Source: Melastoma dodecandrum (taxonomy: Eukaryota > Streptophyta > Magnoliopsida > Myrtales > Melastomataceae). From it: 64,000 nucleotides of DNA. This document shows positions 11,869 to 21,958 of the stretch, in pieces (position 1 is the stretch's first letter; each line of letters begins with the position of its first letter). Both the position numbers and the translations under genes were made by a program. The DNA lies in assembly GCA_029817715.1 (NCBI GenBank), contig JARUPY010000164.1:2670001-2734000 (forward strand), read 5' to 3'. Below the pieces are notes generated by a model. It did no database searches, was not told the DNA's origin, and was given only the letters and a program-made list of their open reading frames with translations.

Positions 11869-13704
11869 CCCGGGACGAATACATCCACAACTTTTACCAG
11901 CGGGGGGTGGCGTAGGGATTAGCTTAAAATCACATTACCAAGATGATACTCGGACAAAAATTCAACGTCTCCCACATTAAATTGAATCACGGGCGAACCC
12001 TGTGGGCCGCAGAGATTGGGGCAGTCCAATTTTGTTGGGGGATTTGGACGCGTGTGGGGAAGGTGTGTGTGGTGATCATTCGATCAACAAGCGACTTCTG
12101 GAAGTAGAGAGAGGGGATGGATGGTCCATTCGAGAGATGAGATGGGATCACATGTCCATGTCCGACTCCTCTCCAAAACCTGTGACTCTTTTCTCATGCC
12201 GTGGCTGAAATCCTCATGACCCCCGCCCACCACCCTGAGTCATTATCGTTATCGTGGTAATAACAAAGGAGATGGCGTTGTTGTAATTTATCTGGGTATT
12301 GGTACAGAAAGCTGGTCATCAGGGAAACACATACACAGTGAGAGAGAGAGAGAGACCAAGCACTAACATTAACCCGAGCAGATATAGTAGTAGTACACGA
12401 GAACTGTCTCCATTGTGACCTGCACAAGTGCTTCCTCCCTCCCCTACCCCCCCGTTTTAATGCTGGGTGTGGCCTGTTTGGTTTTCACTGAATGTAACCC
12501 CACTAAAATAAAACACGAAATACATGAGAATATAATGTAATGGGAACCGTATCATCTTTCGAAGTTGCAATCTCATCATCTCAAATGAATTATTCACCAC
12601 TAAACCATACCCAGCTAATTACTTCCATATGGGGGAAATTCTTTGGAGCTAAATTAGGGTATTCGACAAGGACTCGCGAAAAGAGCGGGCGGCGAAAATT
12701 GGTATCCCTGCCCCGCATATACTGATCCCGAAGCACTAAACGCCTCCCCCAAGATGAAATGGCTTTCTTCTGGGATGGCATGCACATTTTATCGGAGAGG
12801 AGCTTCTTAGTTCATTAAAGGGTGGTCAAAAGTCGCTGCCTGCTTCAAGTGCAGACAGCGCAATTGAATGTCAAACCCCGACTCAGACTTTTGTTAAATG
12901 CTCGATAGGCATTATTTTTCGACCGAATAAAACTCTAAAAGAAATTAAAAAGAAAAAGAGGGGTGGTGTTTGTTGTTTCTGGGTGAGTACCATCCACTAT
13001 GATATATACACTGGGGACATGAGTAAATGGACTCACGCATGTTATACCTGAGTTTCTTTTTCTTCGCTGGGGAGCTGCAGAAAAGTAGCCTCAGGATTTG
13101 AAGACAGACGTTACATGGGTTGGATTAGACAGGTTGGCATGCAAAAATTGCTGTAAGAAATTTTTTTTGTGTAATAAAAAAACGAGTTAAATAGCAATGC
13201 AGCGGTGCAGAGACGGAGTTACTAACATATACATATGATGCATCGCAAAGCATGAATTCACCCATTTTCTTACTAACTTATATATATATATATATAAATA
13301 TGGGGCTAAGTTGTTCAGTCCCCTGTTTATTATGTCTGTCCCCAACAACTGTTCGGTTTTTGTCTTTTGCCTTCTTCCAATTACCTCTTTTGTTGAGGAA
13401 AATATATTTGATAAACGTTTATTTAGAATATTTCCTCGTTGCTGGGGTTCCATCCCATCTCCTGAGAAACTTAAATAAGCTTCCAGAAATTGCTATTGAA
13501 TGCCCCCCAAGTTCAATACTTCCATTTGGCCTGGTTATAATATAATCTCTACCTATACCATAAAATGGTTAACTGATTATTTTCTTCCCCTACCATTAAA
13601 AATAGAATTCTACCCACCGAGGACAGAGCACACAAATTGTGCAAAGCATGTCTATGCCAATTGAAAACTACTCACCGAGAACAATGTTGAAGAAATGTTT
13701 TTAG
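11869..13704. other. Intergenic, 3' of the lyase gene
   Basis: No gene recognised. It contains a short (GA)n run near 12341-12356 and a (TA)n run near 13279. The rest is AT-rich spacer with only short chance frames. Confidence 0.5.
13279..13296. repeat. (TA)9 microsatellite
   Basis: Nine perfect TA units in AT-rich spacer between the lyase gene and the MULE remnant. Confidence 0.85.
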
Positions 13705-14935
13705 ACTGCTGTGAAAAGCACTCATAAGACAGGCTATAACAAAGCATTAAACAACATGGGACTGCCGTCTCCTGAAGCGGTACAAGACTTTATCAAACAA
13801 GAACCTGAATATTTCTGTAAGGTGAGTACTCTTGTCCATTTTAATGCTAGCTGAAATGTAAGTTTTTTGTCCCTTAAACATAACTGTTGTATTATGTACA
13901 GGTTTTCTTTGATACACCGGTGAAGTGTGATGCAACTGACAACAACTTATATGATACTTTTAACAGCTATATTGCAGTAGCTAGAACAAAACCTATTGTA
14001 GACATGTTGAATGACATATGATCAATATTGATGGAGAGATGTACAATAAGTACAAATTATTTGATGATAGGGAAGATGAGATATGTCCAGAGATTAGGAA
14101 AAAGATTGAGACCTTGAAAGTTTCTGCTGGTTTATGGGTTCCGAAGCCTGCCATTGGTGATAAATTTGAGGCAGCTCGTAGACAGAAAAAGTTTGTTGTT
14201 GATTTGAAAGTAAGTACATGTAGTTATAGGGAATGGGAGTTGACGGGCATCCCTTGTTGTCATGGTATTGCATGCATCAACTTCATGAAGCATGATGTTG
14301 AGGCATATGTGCATGAATATTTCAAGAAATCATATTATATGATGGCATATCAACACCCATTGATACCTATGGAGGGAGAAAATACATGGCCAGAGGATAC
14401 AGGTGAGCTTATTCAACCTCCTCCATTTAAGATAAGGCCAGGGAGACCAAATAAGAACCGCAAGAAGGGACATGAAGAAGAGCCAAAGAATGCAACAAGA
14501 CTATCTAAAAAGGAGGGGAGATTAGGTGTAGTAGGTGCAAGTTATATGGACACAACAAGAAGAGTTGTAAAACAGCAATGAGTGCTGAACGCAACCTGTG
14601 GTCCCTCCTGAAATAGTTCTTTTTATTGGTCAGAAAAGTATCGAGTTGGATGTTTTATAAGCTATTGTTTGGTCATTCACGATTTAAAACAATTTTTTTT
14701 AACAGGACACATCTGGAAGGGGATCTGGTGGAAATGTCAGAGGAGGAAGAATGGTACATGTTGGAAGGGGACCCTATGGGAGGGGATATGTTAAAAGAGG
14801 AGGAGTTGGAAGAACATGCACCGGAAGAGGAGACAGGGGAATGGGAGGCAGGGGAAGAGGAGCAATATTTTGTGCTACAACTCATATGGAAGTGGGCACA
14901 AGCAGTCATGATTAAAGTAGCTACAATATAGGGAC
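13705..14935 (+). pseudogene. MULE (Mutator-like) transposase, C-terminal remnant
   Basis: C-terminal part of a MuDR-type transposase. The first piece (about 13705-13821) joins across a GT-AG intron to 13902 onward (VFFDTPVKCDATDNN, NSYIAVARTKPIVDML), a typical MULE block ahead of the SWIM finger. It then meets a TGA at 14019-14021 and a frame change. The SWIM zinc finger follows in the 14018-14581 frame: CSYREWELTGIPCCHG gives the C-x-C...C-x-H pattern. A second intron (about 14579-14705) leads to a Gly/Arg-rich tail (GGNVRGGRMVHVGRGPYGRG) ending at a stop near 14920. The N-terminal half and DDE catalytic core are not seen. The nonsense and frame change make it inactive. Confidence 0.85.
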
Positions 14936-15044
14936 ATTTACAACACATGAATCTTCTGTGGCTGGAGCAAGCATGGATGTGTCTAACAATGTGCAAAATT
15001 AGTACCCTATTGCGAGTTTGAGGCTGTAATATTTGTACTGGGAG

Positions 15045-15175
15045 TTTGCAAAATTAGTTTGGTTTGGTACTGCTATTGGGTACTGGTTTGGTTTAGTTTG
15101 GTCTGTGCTGGTTTGGTTTAGTTTGGTTTGTACTAGTTTGGTTTGGTCTGTACTGGGTACTGGTTTAGTCTGTAT
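15045..15175. repeat. Degenerate GGTTTGGT / GTACTGG tandem repeat
   Basis: Irregular repeats of GGTTTGGTTTAGTTTGGTCTG-like units with interspersed GTACTGGG, immediately after the MULE tail. No perfect period. Non-coding; read on the other strand it gives a Thr/Gln/Lys-rich chance frame. Confidence 0.7.
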
Positions 15176-15367
15176 GTAATGTCTGTAACAATAAACTGCT
15201 GTTTTGAGCCTGTCTAGATAACATCTTGTTTGCATGACTGGATAACATCATAAAACTGGACATGTGACTGTAACAATAAAAGTAGATAACATAAAACTGT
15301 AAACATTAAAGTGGAAATATTGAACAATAAACTGGATAACACATAAAACTGGAAACATAAATGACAA

Positions 15368-15835
15368 CTACATATGACGTCCATCTTTCCATAACACAAG
15401 CACCAAACCTAGACATATAACAACACCAACAATAACAAATGCACTATAGCACAATAACTTTGAGGCTTCAGCTTTCAAAATCTTCAAATTCTCTTCAACT
15501 TTAGCCAATCCTATTTCCATAGTCCTTAATCGTGCCTCAATGCTTGCATTTTCAACAATTGAATCTGCTGTCCACTGTCCTCTGACCATTTTCAGCAATC
15601 CTATTTCCACTGTCCACTGTCCTCAACTAGGCGTATCTACCCACATAAAAAAACCGTACCCCCCATCAAACTTATAACGACAACATCCAAAGAGCCTTCT
15701 CCCATTGTTCATTTCTATTTGAGTTGTCCTAACAATACATTCAAGTATACAAAAACACTTCACATCAATCTTTTTCTCCATGTAGCTCGAACTATCCGTG
15801 ATGCTAGTGCTCCTACTGTTTCGTCTACTAGACAT
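15368..15835 (-). pseudogene. GRF-type zinc-finger / coiled-coil / TM protein, disrupted
   Basis: Minus-strand frame beginning MSSRRNSRSTSITDSSS at 15835. It carries a GRF-type zinc finger (C-F-C near residue 25, then GRRLFGCCRYK and GYGFFMWVD), a module common in plant genomes. An in-frame TGA follows WVDTPS (15623-15625). The same frame continues beyond it with a coiled-coil (EARLRTMEIGLAKVEENLKI) and a hydrophobic helix (AFVIVGVVICLGLVLVLW), the usual C-terminal layout of this family. Around the stop, GACAGTGGACAG occurs twice about 45 bp apart, so a small duplication may have caused the break. It lies convergent with and about 0.45 kb from the MULE tail, so it may have been carried by that element; this is an inference. 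Confidence 0.75.
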
Positions 15836-15904
15836 ACCTAAAATGAATACACAACAAGGTCTAACAACAACAAGATGAGTTAACAACAGTAATTGACCTA
15901 ACAA

Positions 15905-16520
15905 TAATAAGCTGATTTAACAACAACAATTGACTTACAACAGCAATGGACTAACAACTAACAACACCAATGGAGTAACAACAATGCCTAAACACCAATG
16001 GACTGAAATCAACCTGAGGGAATGCACAACGAGGTGAAGTTGGGTTAACGGGGAAGCCGGGAGATCAGGGAGGCCTGCGGAATTTTGAGGTTGATGATGG
16101 TCGGGGATGTCGGCAAGGTCGTGGAGGAAGGACGAGGAGATCAATGAGGCTGGGGAATGGAGGGAATCAAGGGAGTGTTGATTTCGTTGGGGAATGGAGG
16201 ACAGGGAGATCGGAGAGGTTAGGTTCATGGATGGGGAGAATTGGAGAGGTTAGGATTTATGATTTTGGGGATTTTGTTAATTTGGGGTTTATGATCGATG
16301 AGTGTTCGGAGAATTTAACGGTGGGCAGATGACGTTACTTGCCACCTGAGCGAGGATTCCATCATCCCCTTCGGTTAACAGTGGTTAAAATTGATATAAC
16401 GGCCAAATGTTAGCATGTGCGATGATATTTTGAAAAGTTTAGCGTAGATAAAAAAAACAACCAAACTTTAGAGTAGAATTGATAATTTGGCTTTCAAAAA
16501 ACATGTTGTTGTTGTACTCC
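15905..16520. other. Probable distal end of the MULE-associated segment
   Basis: CAA/TTG-rich stretch (15840-15990), then purine-rich sequence, then CGGCCAAATGTTAGCATG and CCAAACTTTAGAG near 16400-16475. The last part resembles the ends of plant MULEs. I could not locate a matching inverted terminal repeat on the left, so the element boundary is not established. Confidence 0.35.
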
Positions 16521-17781
16521 ATATTTATGGAGGTGTGGATAATTTCAATTCGAGATGGATATCATGACATGACGAGTTTAAAAAATAGAATAAAAGTTCG
16601 GAGCACACAATAATTCCTCCTGCAGTCCCACTTTCTTTTAAGTCCTAAAAGTTTGTGGAAGAACTTGTTCTTGATGTGGAACATGTGGAGGACGAGTTTT
16701 GGGCTGTCAAGGATCGTTTGAAGGGTGTTCGTTGGTAAAAGTCGAAATGGGCGTAACTTTTGCGTTTGGACTCGGAATCACTATCATAATATGTTTCCGG
16801 AAGCGGAACGGTGGTTCTGAATGAACCCATTGTGTCTAGCATGATGGACTAAGTGGTCCAGGGCCAAATTCTACTGTTTGCAGCCCATTTTAGCCTTTTA
16901 TTTATTTTTAGTATTTTATAATTAATTTCTTTATTAGTTTCCTATTTCATTTAGGGTTCAGGAATTTCATATGCGCCTCCAAGACATTGTTTAAAAAAAA
17001 TTTTCAGACTTCATTTTCGAGAATAAACTTCAGTTTCTTTATCTAGAAGTACGTTTGTCTTCTACGCGTTTATCGTCGTGTTCTACCTTAATTCTTTTAT
17101 TCGTCGGGACATAATATATCGAAAAAGGATAGTATTTTTCACTCCCCGTCTGATTAGTTCACATGGAAAGGAAGACCCGCATAGTAGAACATAATGCCCC
17201 CATGAAATTCCCTAAGCATTTTGGAGATTAATGATATAAACGTGATCAGTTCCAGTATCCCTTACTCAAATACTAGAGTTGAGATCAAACCAAAACTCGA
17301 GGCATTAGGGTTAGTGTGCAATTTACATGTATATTTGATTTTTGAACAAGCATCGTAAAATGTGGCAATATTTTATCCATACTAAGGATATGATGACCGA
17401 ATGGATGATTACCTCTTCTGTGTATGAACTCGTCTTTTATACGTACAGGACGGCAAGAGAAAAAAAAAAAACTCAATTTATTATTACAGATGGCAGATCC
17501 TTTTGTTTTTTGTTTTCAGTTTCTCGTAACGAGACGACCGGAAACTCACTTGACATTTCAAAAAGGTAGGGTCATGTGAATCCCACTCCCCCTCTTTGGT
17601 CACATCATTTTCGATTTGCCCCCACCTCTCGATATCCCAACAGTATTACGAAGATTACTTTGTGTTTACGTCCCAAGGGGCAATCAATTATTTAACATTT
17701 CCCTTTTTCTTTTAATAATAAGGCAGTGTTTAAAATATAATTGTAATTCACGGTCGGGGGTTGTCCTTAGTCCTAAAATAT
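16521..17781. other. Intergenic with an LTR-like remnant
   Basis: Bases about 16860-17110 (TTTATTTATTTTTAGTATTT, then GTTTCCTATTTCATTTAGGG) resemble the 3' part of a Ty3/gypsy LTR. No pol frame adjoins it. The remainder is AT-rich spacer. Confidence 0.35.
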
Positions 17782-17788
17782 TATAAAT
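17782..17788 (+). promoter_or_regulatory. Candidate TATA box of the Dof gene
   Basis: TATAAAT in an AT-rich context, followed by a pyrimidine-rich stretch typical of plant leaders. It would place the transcript start near 17815 and give a leader of about 310 nt before the ATG at 18125. Confidence 0.5.
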
Positions 17789-18124
17789 GCCGGAACTCCA
17801 TTTCATAGACCTTGCTCTCTCTGTCTGTCCTTTCCATGCCCTCAACAGCACAACCCCCCTTCCCCCAACAAGAAGAAGAAGCTCGAATAAAACCTTTGAT
17901 GAAGATCACAGGCAAATAATATTCCACCACCAAAATCTTTGGCCAAAGGGATCTCGTCTCGTCCCCCCCCCCCATGACCTCATTCATGATTCCCAACCCC
18001 AACACCCCTTTGCCTCCCTTTTTAAGGTAAACCCCATCACCCAACCCCCACTTTCCTTCCCTTCTTACATCCTTACCTTACGCCTTTCTATCCTCCCTTT
18101 CCTACTATTCCTACTACCACCTAC

Positions 18125-19189
18125 ATGATGACTCCGCTGCCCGGCTCTCAGCCGGCGACGCCCGTCGCCAAGCCCTCCCTTAACCAGTCCCACAAGAAGC
18201 AGCCACAACCTGGGACGCTGTCCCCTTCCCCGGGCGTTAATAAGCCACCCCAGGTGGACCAACAGCAGCAGCACGCCCTCAAGTGCCCGAGGTGCGACTC
18301 CTCCAACACCAAGTTCTGTTACTACAACAACTACTCCCTTGCCCAGCCTCGCTACTTCTGCAAGGCCTGTCGTAGGTATTGGACCAAGGATGGGGCCCTT
18401 CGTAACGTCCCCATCGGCGGCGGCTCTCACAAGAACAAGAGGCTTAAGTCCTCCTACGCCTCTTCCTCCAAGGACTTCCCTGGAGAGGTTGGCGGGCTCA
18501 AGTTCTACCATGGTGGGTCTGCTGCCATCGACTTCCAGCTCAGCGGCTTCGAGGTCCCCAGAGACAACCCCTCGAATCCCTTGATCGGGGGGATTTATGA
18601 TTCCCAGTTCTCCACCCTTGGAGAGGGAAACCCTAGTTCCATTCTCGCGGGATTAAGCTTCCCGCTCCCGATGGTGGTCCGGCCACAGCAGCTGCCCCTG
18701 CCCCCTGCCTCGTCGGTCGGTCCGCCTAATTTGGGTGGCCCAGGCTCAATGACAATCGACGGCAACCTCGCGTCGTCCATTGAGTCACTCAGTTGCATCA
18801 ACCAGGACCTGCACTGGAAACTCCAACAGCAACGGCTCGCGTCGCTCTATGCGAACAGCATCCCTAGAGACAACCAAGCCGCATCGTCCAAGCACGAGTC
18901 CTTTAGCATAACTGGAATGGGGTCCCACCAGGAGAACATCGTCAACGGAACCACTGGCGCTCCCCCGGCTACGGAATGGTTCTTCGGAAACTCAACATCG
19001 TATGCTTCCGTGACCCCGAGCCCAACCGACAGCGGGAGCAACGACAACGAGAACACGAGCTGCAACAACTGGAACCGCAACAGCAGCAGCAACAACAACA
19101 ACAATAACGGCAACGGCGGAGCAGTAATCCACCATCATCAAGGCTGGGGTGCTGGAAATGTGCAACAACAGTATACTAGTTTGCCCTAA
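18125..19189 (+). CDS. Dof zinc-finger transcription factor
   Basis: Nuclear plant-specific transcription factor that binds AAAG core sites. Single uninterrupted frame of 354 aa. The Dof domain spans about residues 52-105. Its C2C2 finger is complete: Cys54, Cys57, Cys79 and Cys82 (CPRC ... YFCKAC), followed by [14 protein letters not shown] and the basic [11 protein letters not shown]. The His in GGSHKNKR, where many members have Arg, is noticeable. The N-terminus is Pro/Gln-rich. The C-terminus is Ser/Asn-rich with an Asn run (about 325-333) and a His run, probably an activation region. The start is a double ATG (MM); the pyrimidine-rich leader upstream has no long competing frame. Many Dof genes have a 5' intron, but none is needed here. 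I cannot assign a subgroup. Confidence 0.95.
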   Translation: MMTPLPGSQPATPVAKPSLNQSHKKQPQPGTLSPSPGVNKPPQVDQQQQHALKCPRCDSSNTKFCYYNNYSLAQPRYFCKACRRYWTKDGALRNVPIGGGSHKNKRLKSSYASSSKDFPGEVGGLKFYHGGSAAIDFQLSGFEVPRDNPSNPLIGGIYDSQFSTLGEGNPSSILAGLSFPLPMVVRPQQLPLPPASSVGPPNLGGPGSMTIDGNLASSIESLSCINQDLHWKLQQQRLASLYANSIPRDNQAASSKHESFSITGMGSHQENIVNGTTGAPPATEWFFGNSTSYASVTPSPTDSGSNDNENTSCNNWNRNSSSNNNNNNGNGGAVIHHHQGWGAGNVQQQYTSLP

Positions 19190-20468
19190 AAAGGGAGGAT
19201 TTAAAACAAAACGTTCGTTTTTTTTTATATTAACGTTTCAGTGGTATGTTCATTTACAGGTCACAGTTGTCATAACAGGAATTAGCTGGTGGTTGTTAGA
19301 AACGATGAAATGTAATTTGCGCTGATATAACTAGAAGGAATCTAAATTCATGCTTTCAGGGCTGCTCTATGTAAAACTTTATCCGTTCGGGTCACATTGA
19401 GCAGGAAATGCGTGTTGCTAAGGGAATATTACGCTGTTCTCATGTTGTCTTATAACGTGACGACGTAATAATCATGAACGTAACGTAAACATCGCGTCCA
19501 TCAAGTCGAGACTTAAATTAAGGCATATGATAGATGCATTTGCCGTGAAGTGTTAAGAGATGTAAGGGTTATTGTATACTTATTCGGGGCGCGTCAGTGC
19601 TGTATTAGATTCTAGAGGCACTGAGGTTGTATTAAAAACATGAGCTTTTGATAACCTTCAGGAAACATGTTTGCATGAACAAATAATAACTGATGGAGGG
19701 AACGAAATCTGATGAAGTACTGCTTTTGGTAGGGGCTCGATGTTTCTTCTGTCCCAGACAATGCAACAAATAAGCCATTGTCAAAAGCAGTATGCCTACT
19801 CCTGTAAGATAGGCCCCCCAACCCCACATATCTCTACCATCTCATTTATTTAAGGCTTTTCTTGTTTTTCTTCCTTTCTATTTTCACCCCACCTTTTCCT
19901 TTGTTCCTATTCTTTTCCTTTTTAGTTTCGGGGGGCGCAAGTTTGAATAATATATAATACACGTAGAATAATAAAAGTTCGTTATCTCTCCACATTATAG
20001 TCTTTTATTTAAATGATGTAGCATTAGATTCATAGAATATTTGTTTGTTCTCGTTCTCTTGAGACACCTTTTCATTTCCGGCCAGTTCAGCCCTTGGGAT
20101 TTAGTGTCAATTTTGTTTTCTAAGTAGATATCAAACTCTTCGCGATTTGCTTCACATTTATTAAAGAAAAATAAAATTCAGTCCCGAATATTGGACACGA
20201 TATCCGGACATTAAATTTGCCTTGAGAAACTATGCTTCACCTGTCTCCAGACAACTTTAATTCTAACAACTCCATCCATAAACGAAACCAAAAAAAAAAA
20301 AACACTTAAAAGAGTTTTATAATTTCGGACTCGAATGAAACATCACAACAAGAAGTTAGTAATGGGGCATTATTAATAATGTTTAGTCATAATAGCATGA
20401 GGAACGTGAATATTAGGTAAATGTCCCGGGGGGAGTTGCATCGTGTCAATTCGTCACGTTATAGTGGT

Positions 20469-20491
20469 GGGGGGGGGGGGGGGGGGGGGGG
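20469..20491 (+). repeat. G23 homopolymer
   Basis: Twenty-three consecutive G preceded by GTGGT. Likely a quadruplex-forming or assembly-sensitive tract; no gene overlaps it. Confidence 0.85.
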
Positions 20492-20752
20492 TTCCATCCC
20501 ATGCAAGAAGCTCATGACTCTCCCTCCCATGTTGATAACAAACATGATGCCGTCAACTTAGTTATTACAACCCCAACTGCCCTCTTAACTAACTTCCCCT
20601 GCCTCCGAACTGTCATCCCAGCGCTCCAACTGTCATTCACGGTGCAACCCCCGCCCTCGGTTTTAGTAATTAACTCCACGGACACCTTACCCACAAAAAT
20701 CAACCCATTCTATCCTCTTATCGGATTTATTCCCAAGTCAGTTCACACACGG

Positions 20753-21027
20753 AAAATGCTAAACTTTCAACTAAGAAAGCTAACGTCGAGTACGAAACAG
20801 TGCCACCCTTTCGTATTTTTCGTATTTTAGTAGAAAAGTTTTGTATCGTGCTTTAGTACTAAACTTTTCGTACTTTAATATTAAATATTTCATACTCGAC
20901 GAAACTCTTCGTATTAAAGTATGAATATCATTCGTATTGTACGAAAATGTCTCGTAAAGGGTGTCATTGTTTCATACTATTACGAAATCGTGACTTCGAG
21001 CTTACGTGGCTAAAAGTTTAGGCTTTT
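20753..21027. repeat. Inverted-repeat (foldback/MITE-like) element
   Basis: Outer ends AAAATGCTAAACTTT (20753-20767) and AAAGTTTAGGCTTTT (21013-21027) are near-perfect inverted copies. Inner arms 20790-20815 (GTACGAAACAGTGCCACCC...) and 20955-20977 are also inverted copies with few differences. The interior is rich in CGTA/TACG and TAGTACTAAA. No coding capacity. Confidence 0.75.
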
Positions 21028-21958
21028 CCCTCACAGACCCCCATTATATAAAAGTAAATAAACAAACGCGTTAAAATTTCTTTAACCTAACATATATTAT
21101 ATTATGTGGCAGGATATGATTGGTTAAGGTATTATAATACTGTACTTAAACAGCTTAAAATTATAAATATGGTCATGATTTATTTTGTTAAACCTTTGGC
21201 CCGGGAAACATAAGCCGAATCCACTTCTATAAATTTCGATTCATATGCCAACTCTATATATACGCGCATATTTTACATTAAAAGCAAAGTCTATCAATAT
21301 AAGTAAGAAGCACCTGGTGTTAAATCTTAAATGGGCAATAACAATTTCTTTGCCGCCGGTATAAAAAATTTCAATATATTATTTAATAATACATAATTTC
21401 CTATCTAACATTCATTCATCGTTCATTGGTTTTTAGGCTAATTACGATATAAAATAGCAAGTGTTAATAAAATGCTAAAATAATTGGACAGGTGACGTCA
21501 TTATTCACACAAATATATTTTAAAGCCATTGACAAATTGTTACTCTTTTAAAATTAAAAATGTAAGTAATCGACAATAAGAGCGATGTACCGACATAATA
21601 TTAAATGGGAATACAATTAGAGAAATAAGATTGATTATTTTGAAATTTTAAAAATAATATTTCGAGATCGAATTTTATATTTTTAAGTTTATTTACGTAG
21701 GAAATCGTTCGACTTTCTTTAAAAATATTTTGAAAGTCGGACTTATAGTTCCGTGTTCAGTTTTCGTTTTTATTTTTTAAATTCGGACTTAATTAATTCG
21801 AACTATACCGTCCGACTTTAAGTTTATTATTTCTGAATTTTCGAAATTTTTTTCCAATTACATCAATATCGCACAACATCCGCACAATAAATAAATCATG
21901 TACGATTTTTTTTCGTGAAGGAATCATGTATTAATCCACCGGAGATCGATTCAGAGAA

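Larger units (their letters stand above)
19190..21958. other. Intergenic between the Dof and GET1 genes
   Basis: No gene recognised. It contains a G23 run (20469-20491), an inverted-repeat element (20753-21027) and long AT-rich spacer (21050-21900). Small open frames (19612-19829 minus, 20501-20830 plus) have no motifs. Confidence 0.5.

Noticed and set aside
13500..16520. Complete MULE with terminal inverted repeats
   Set aside because: I could not find a left terminus matching the right-hand sequence, so only a remnant is claimed.
18065..19113. Antisense frames over the Dof gene
   Set aside because: GC-rich third positions of the Dof gene create them; no domain on that strand.
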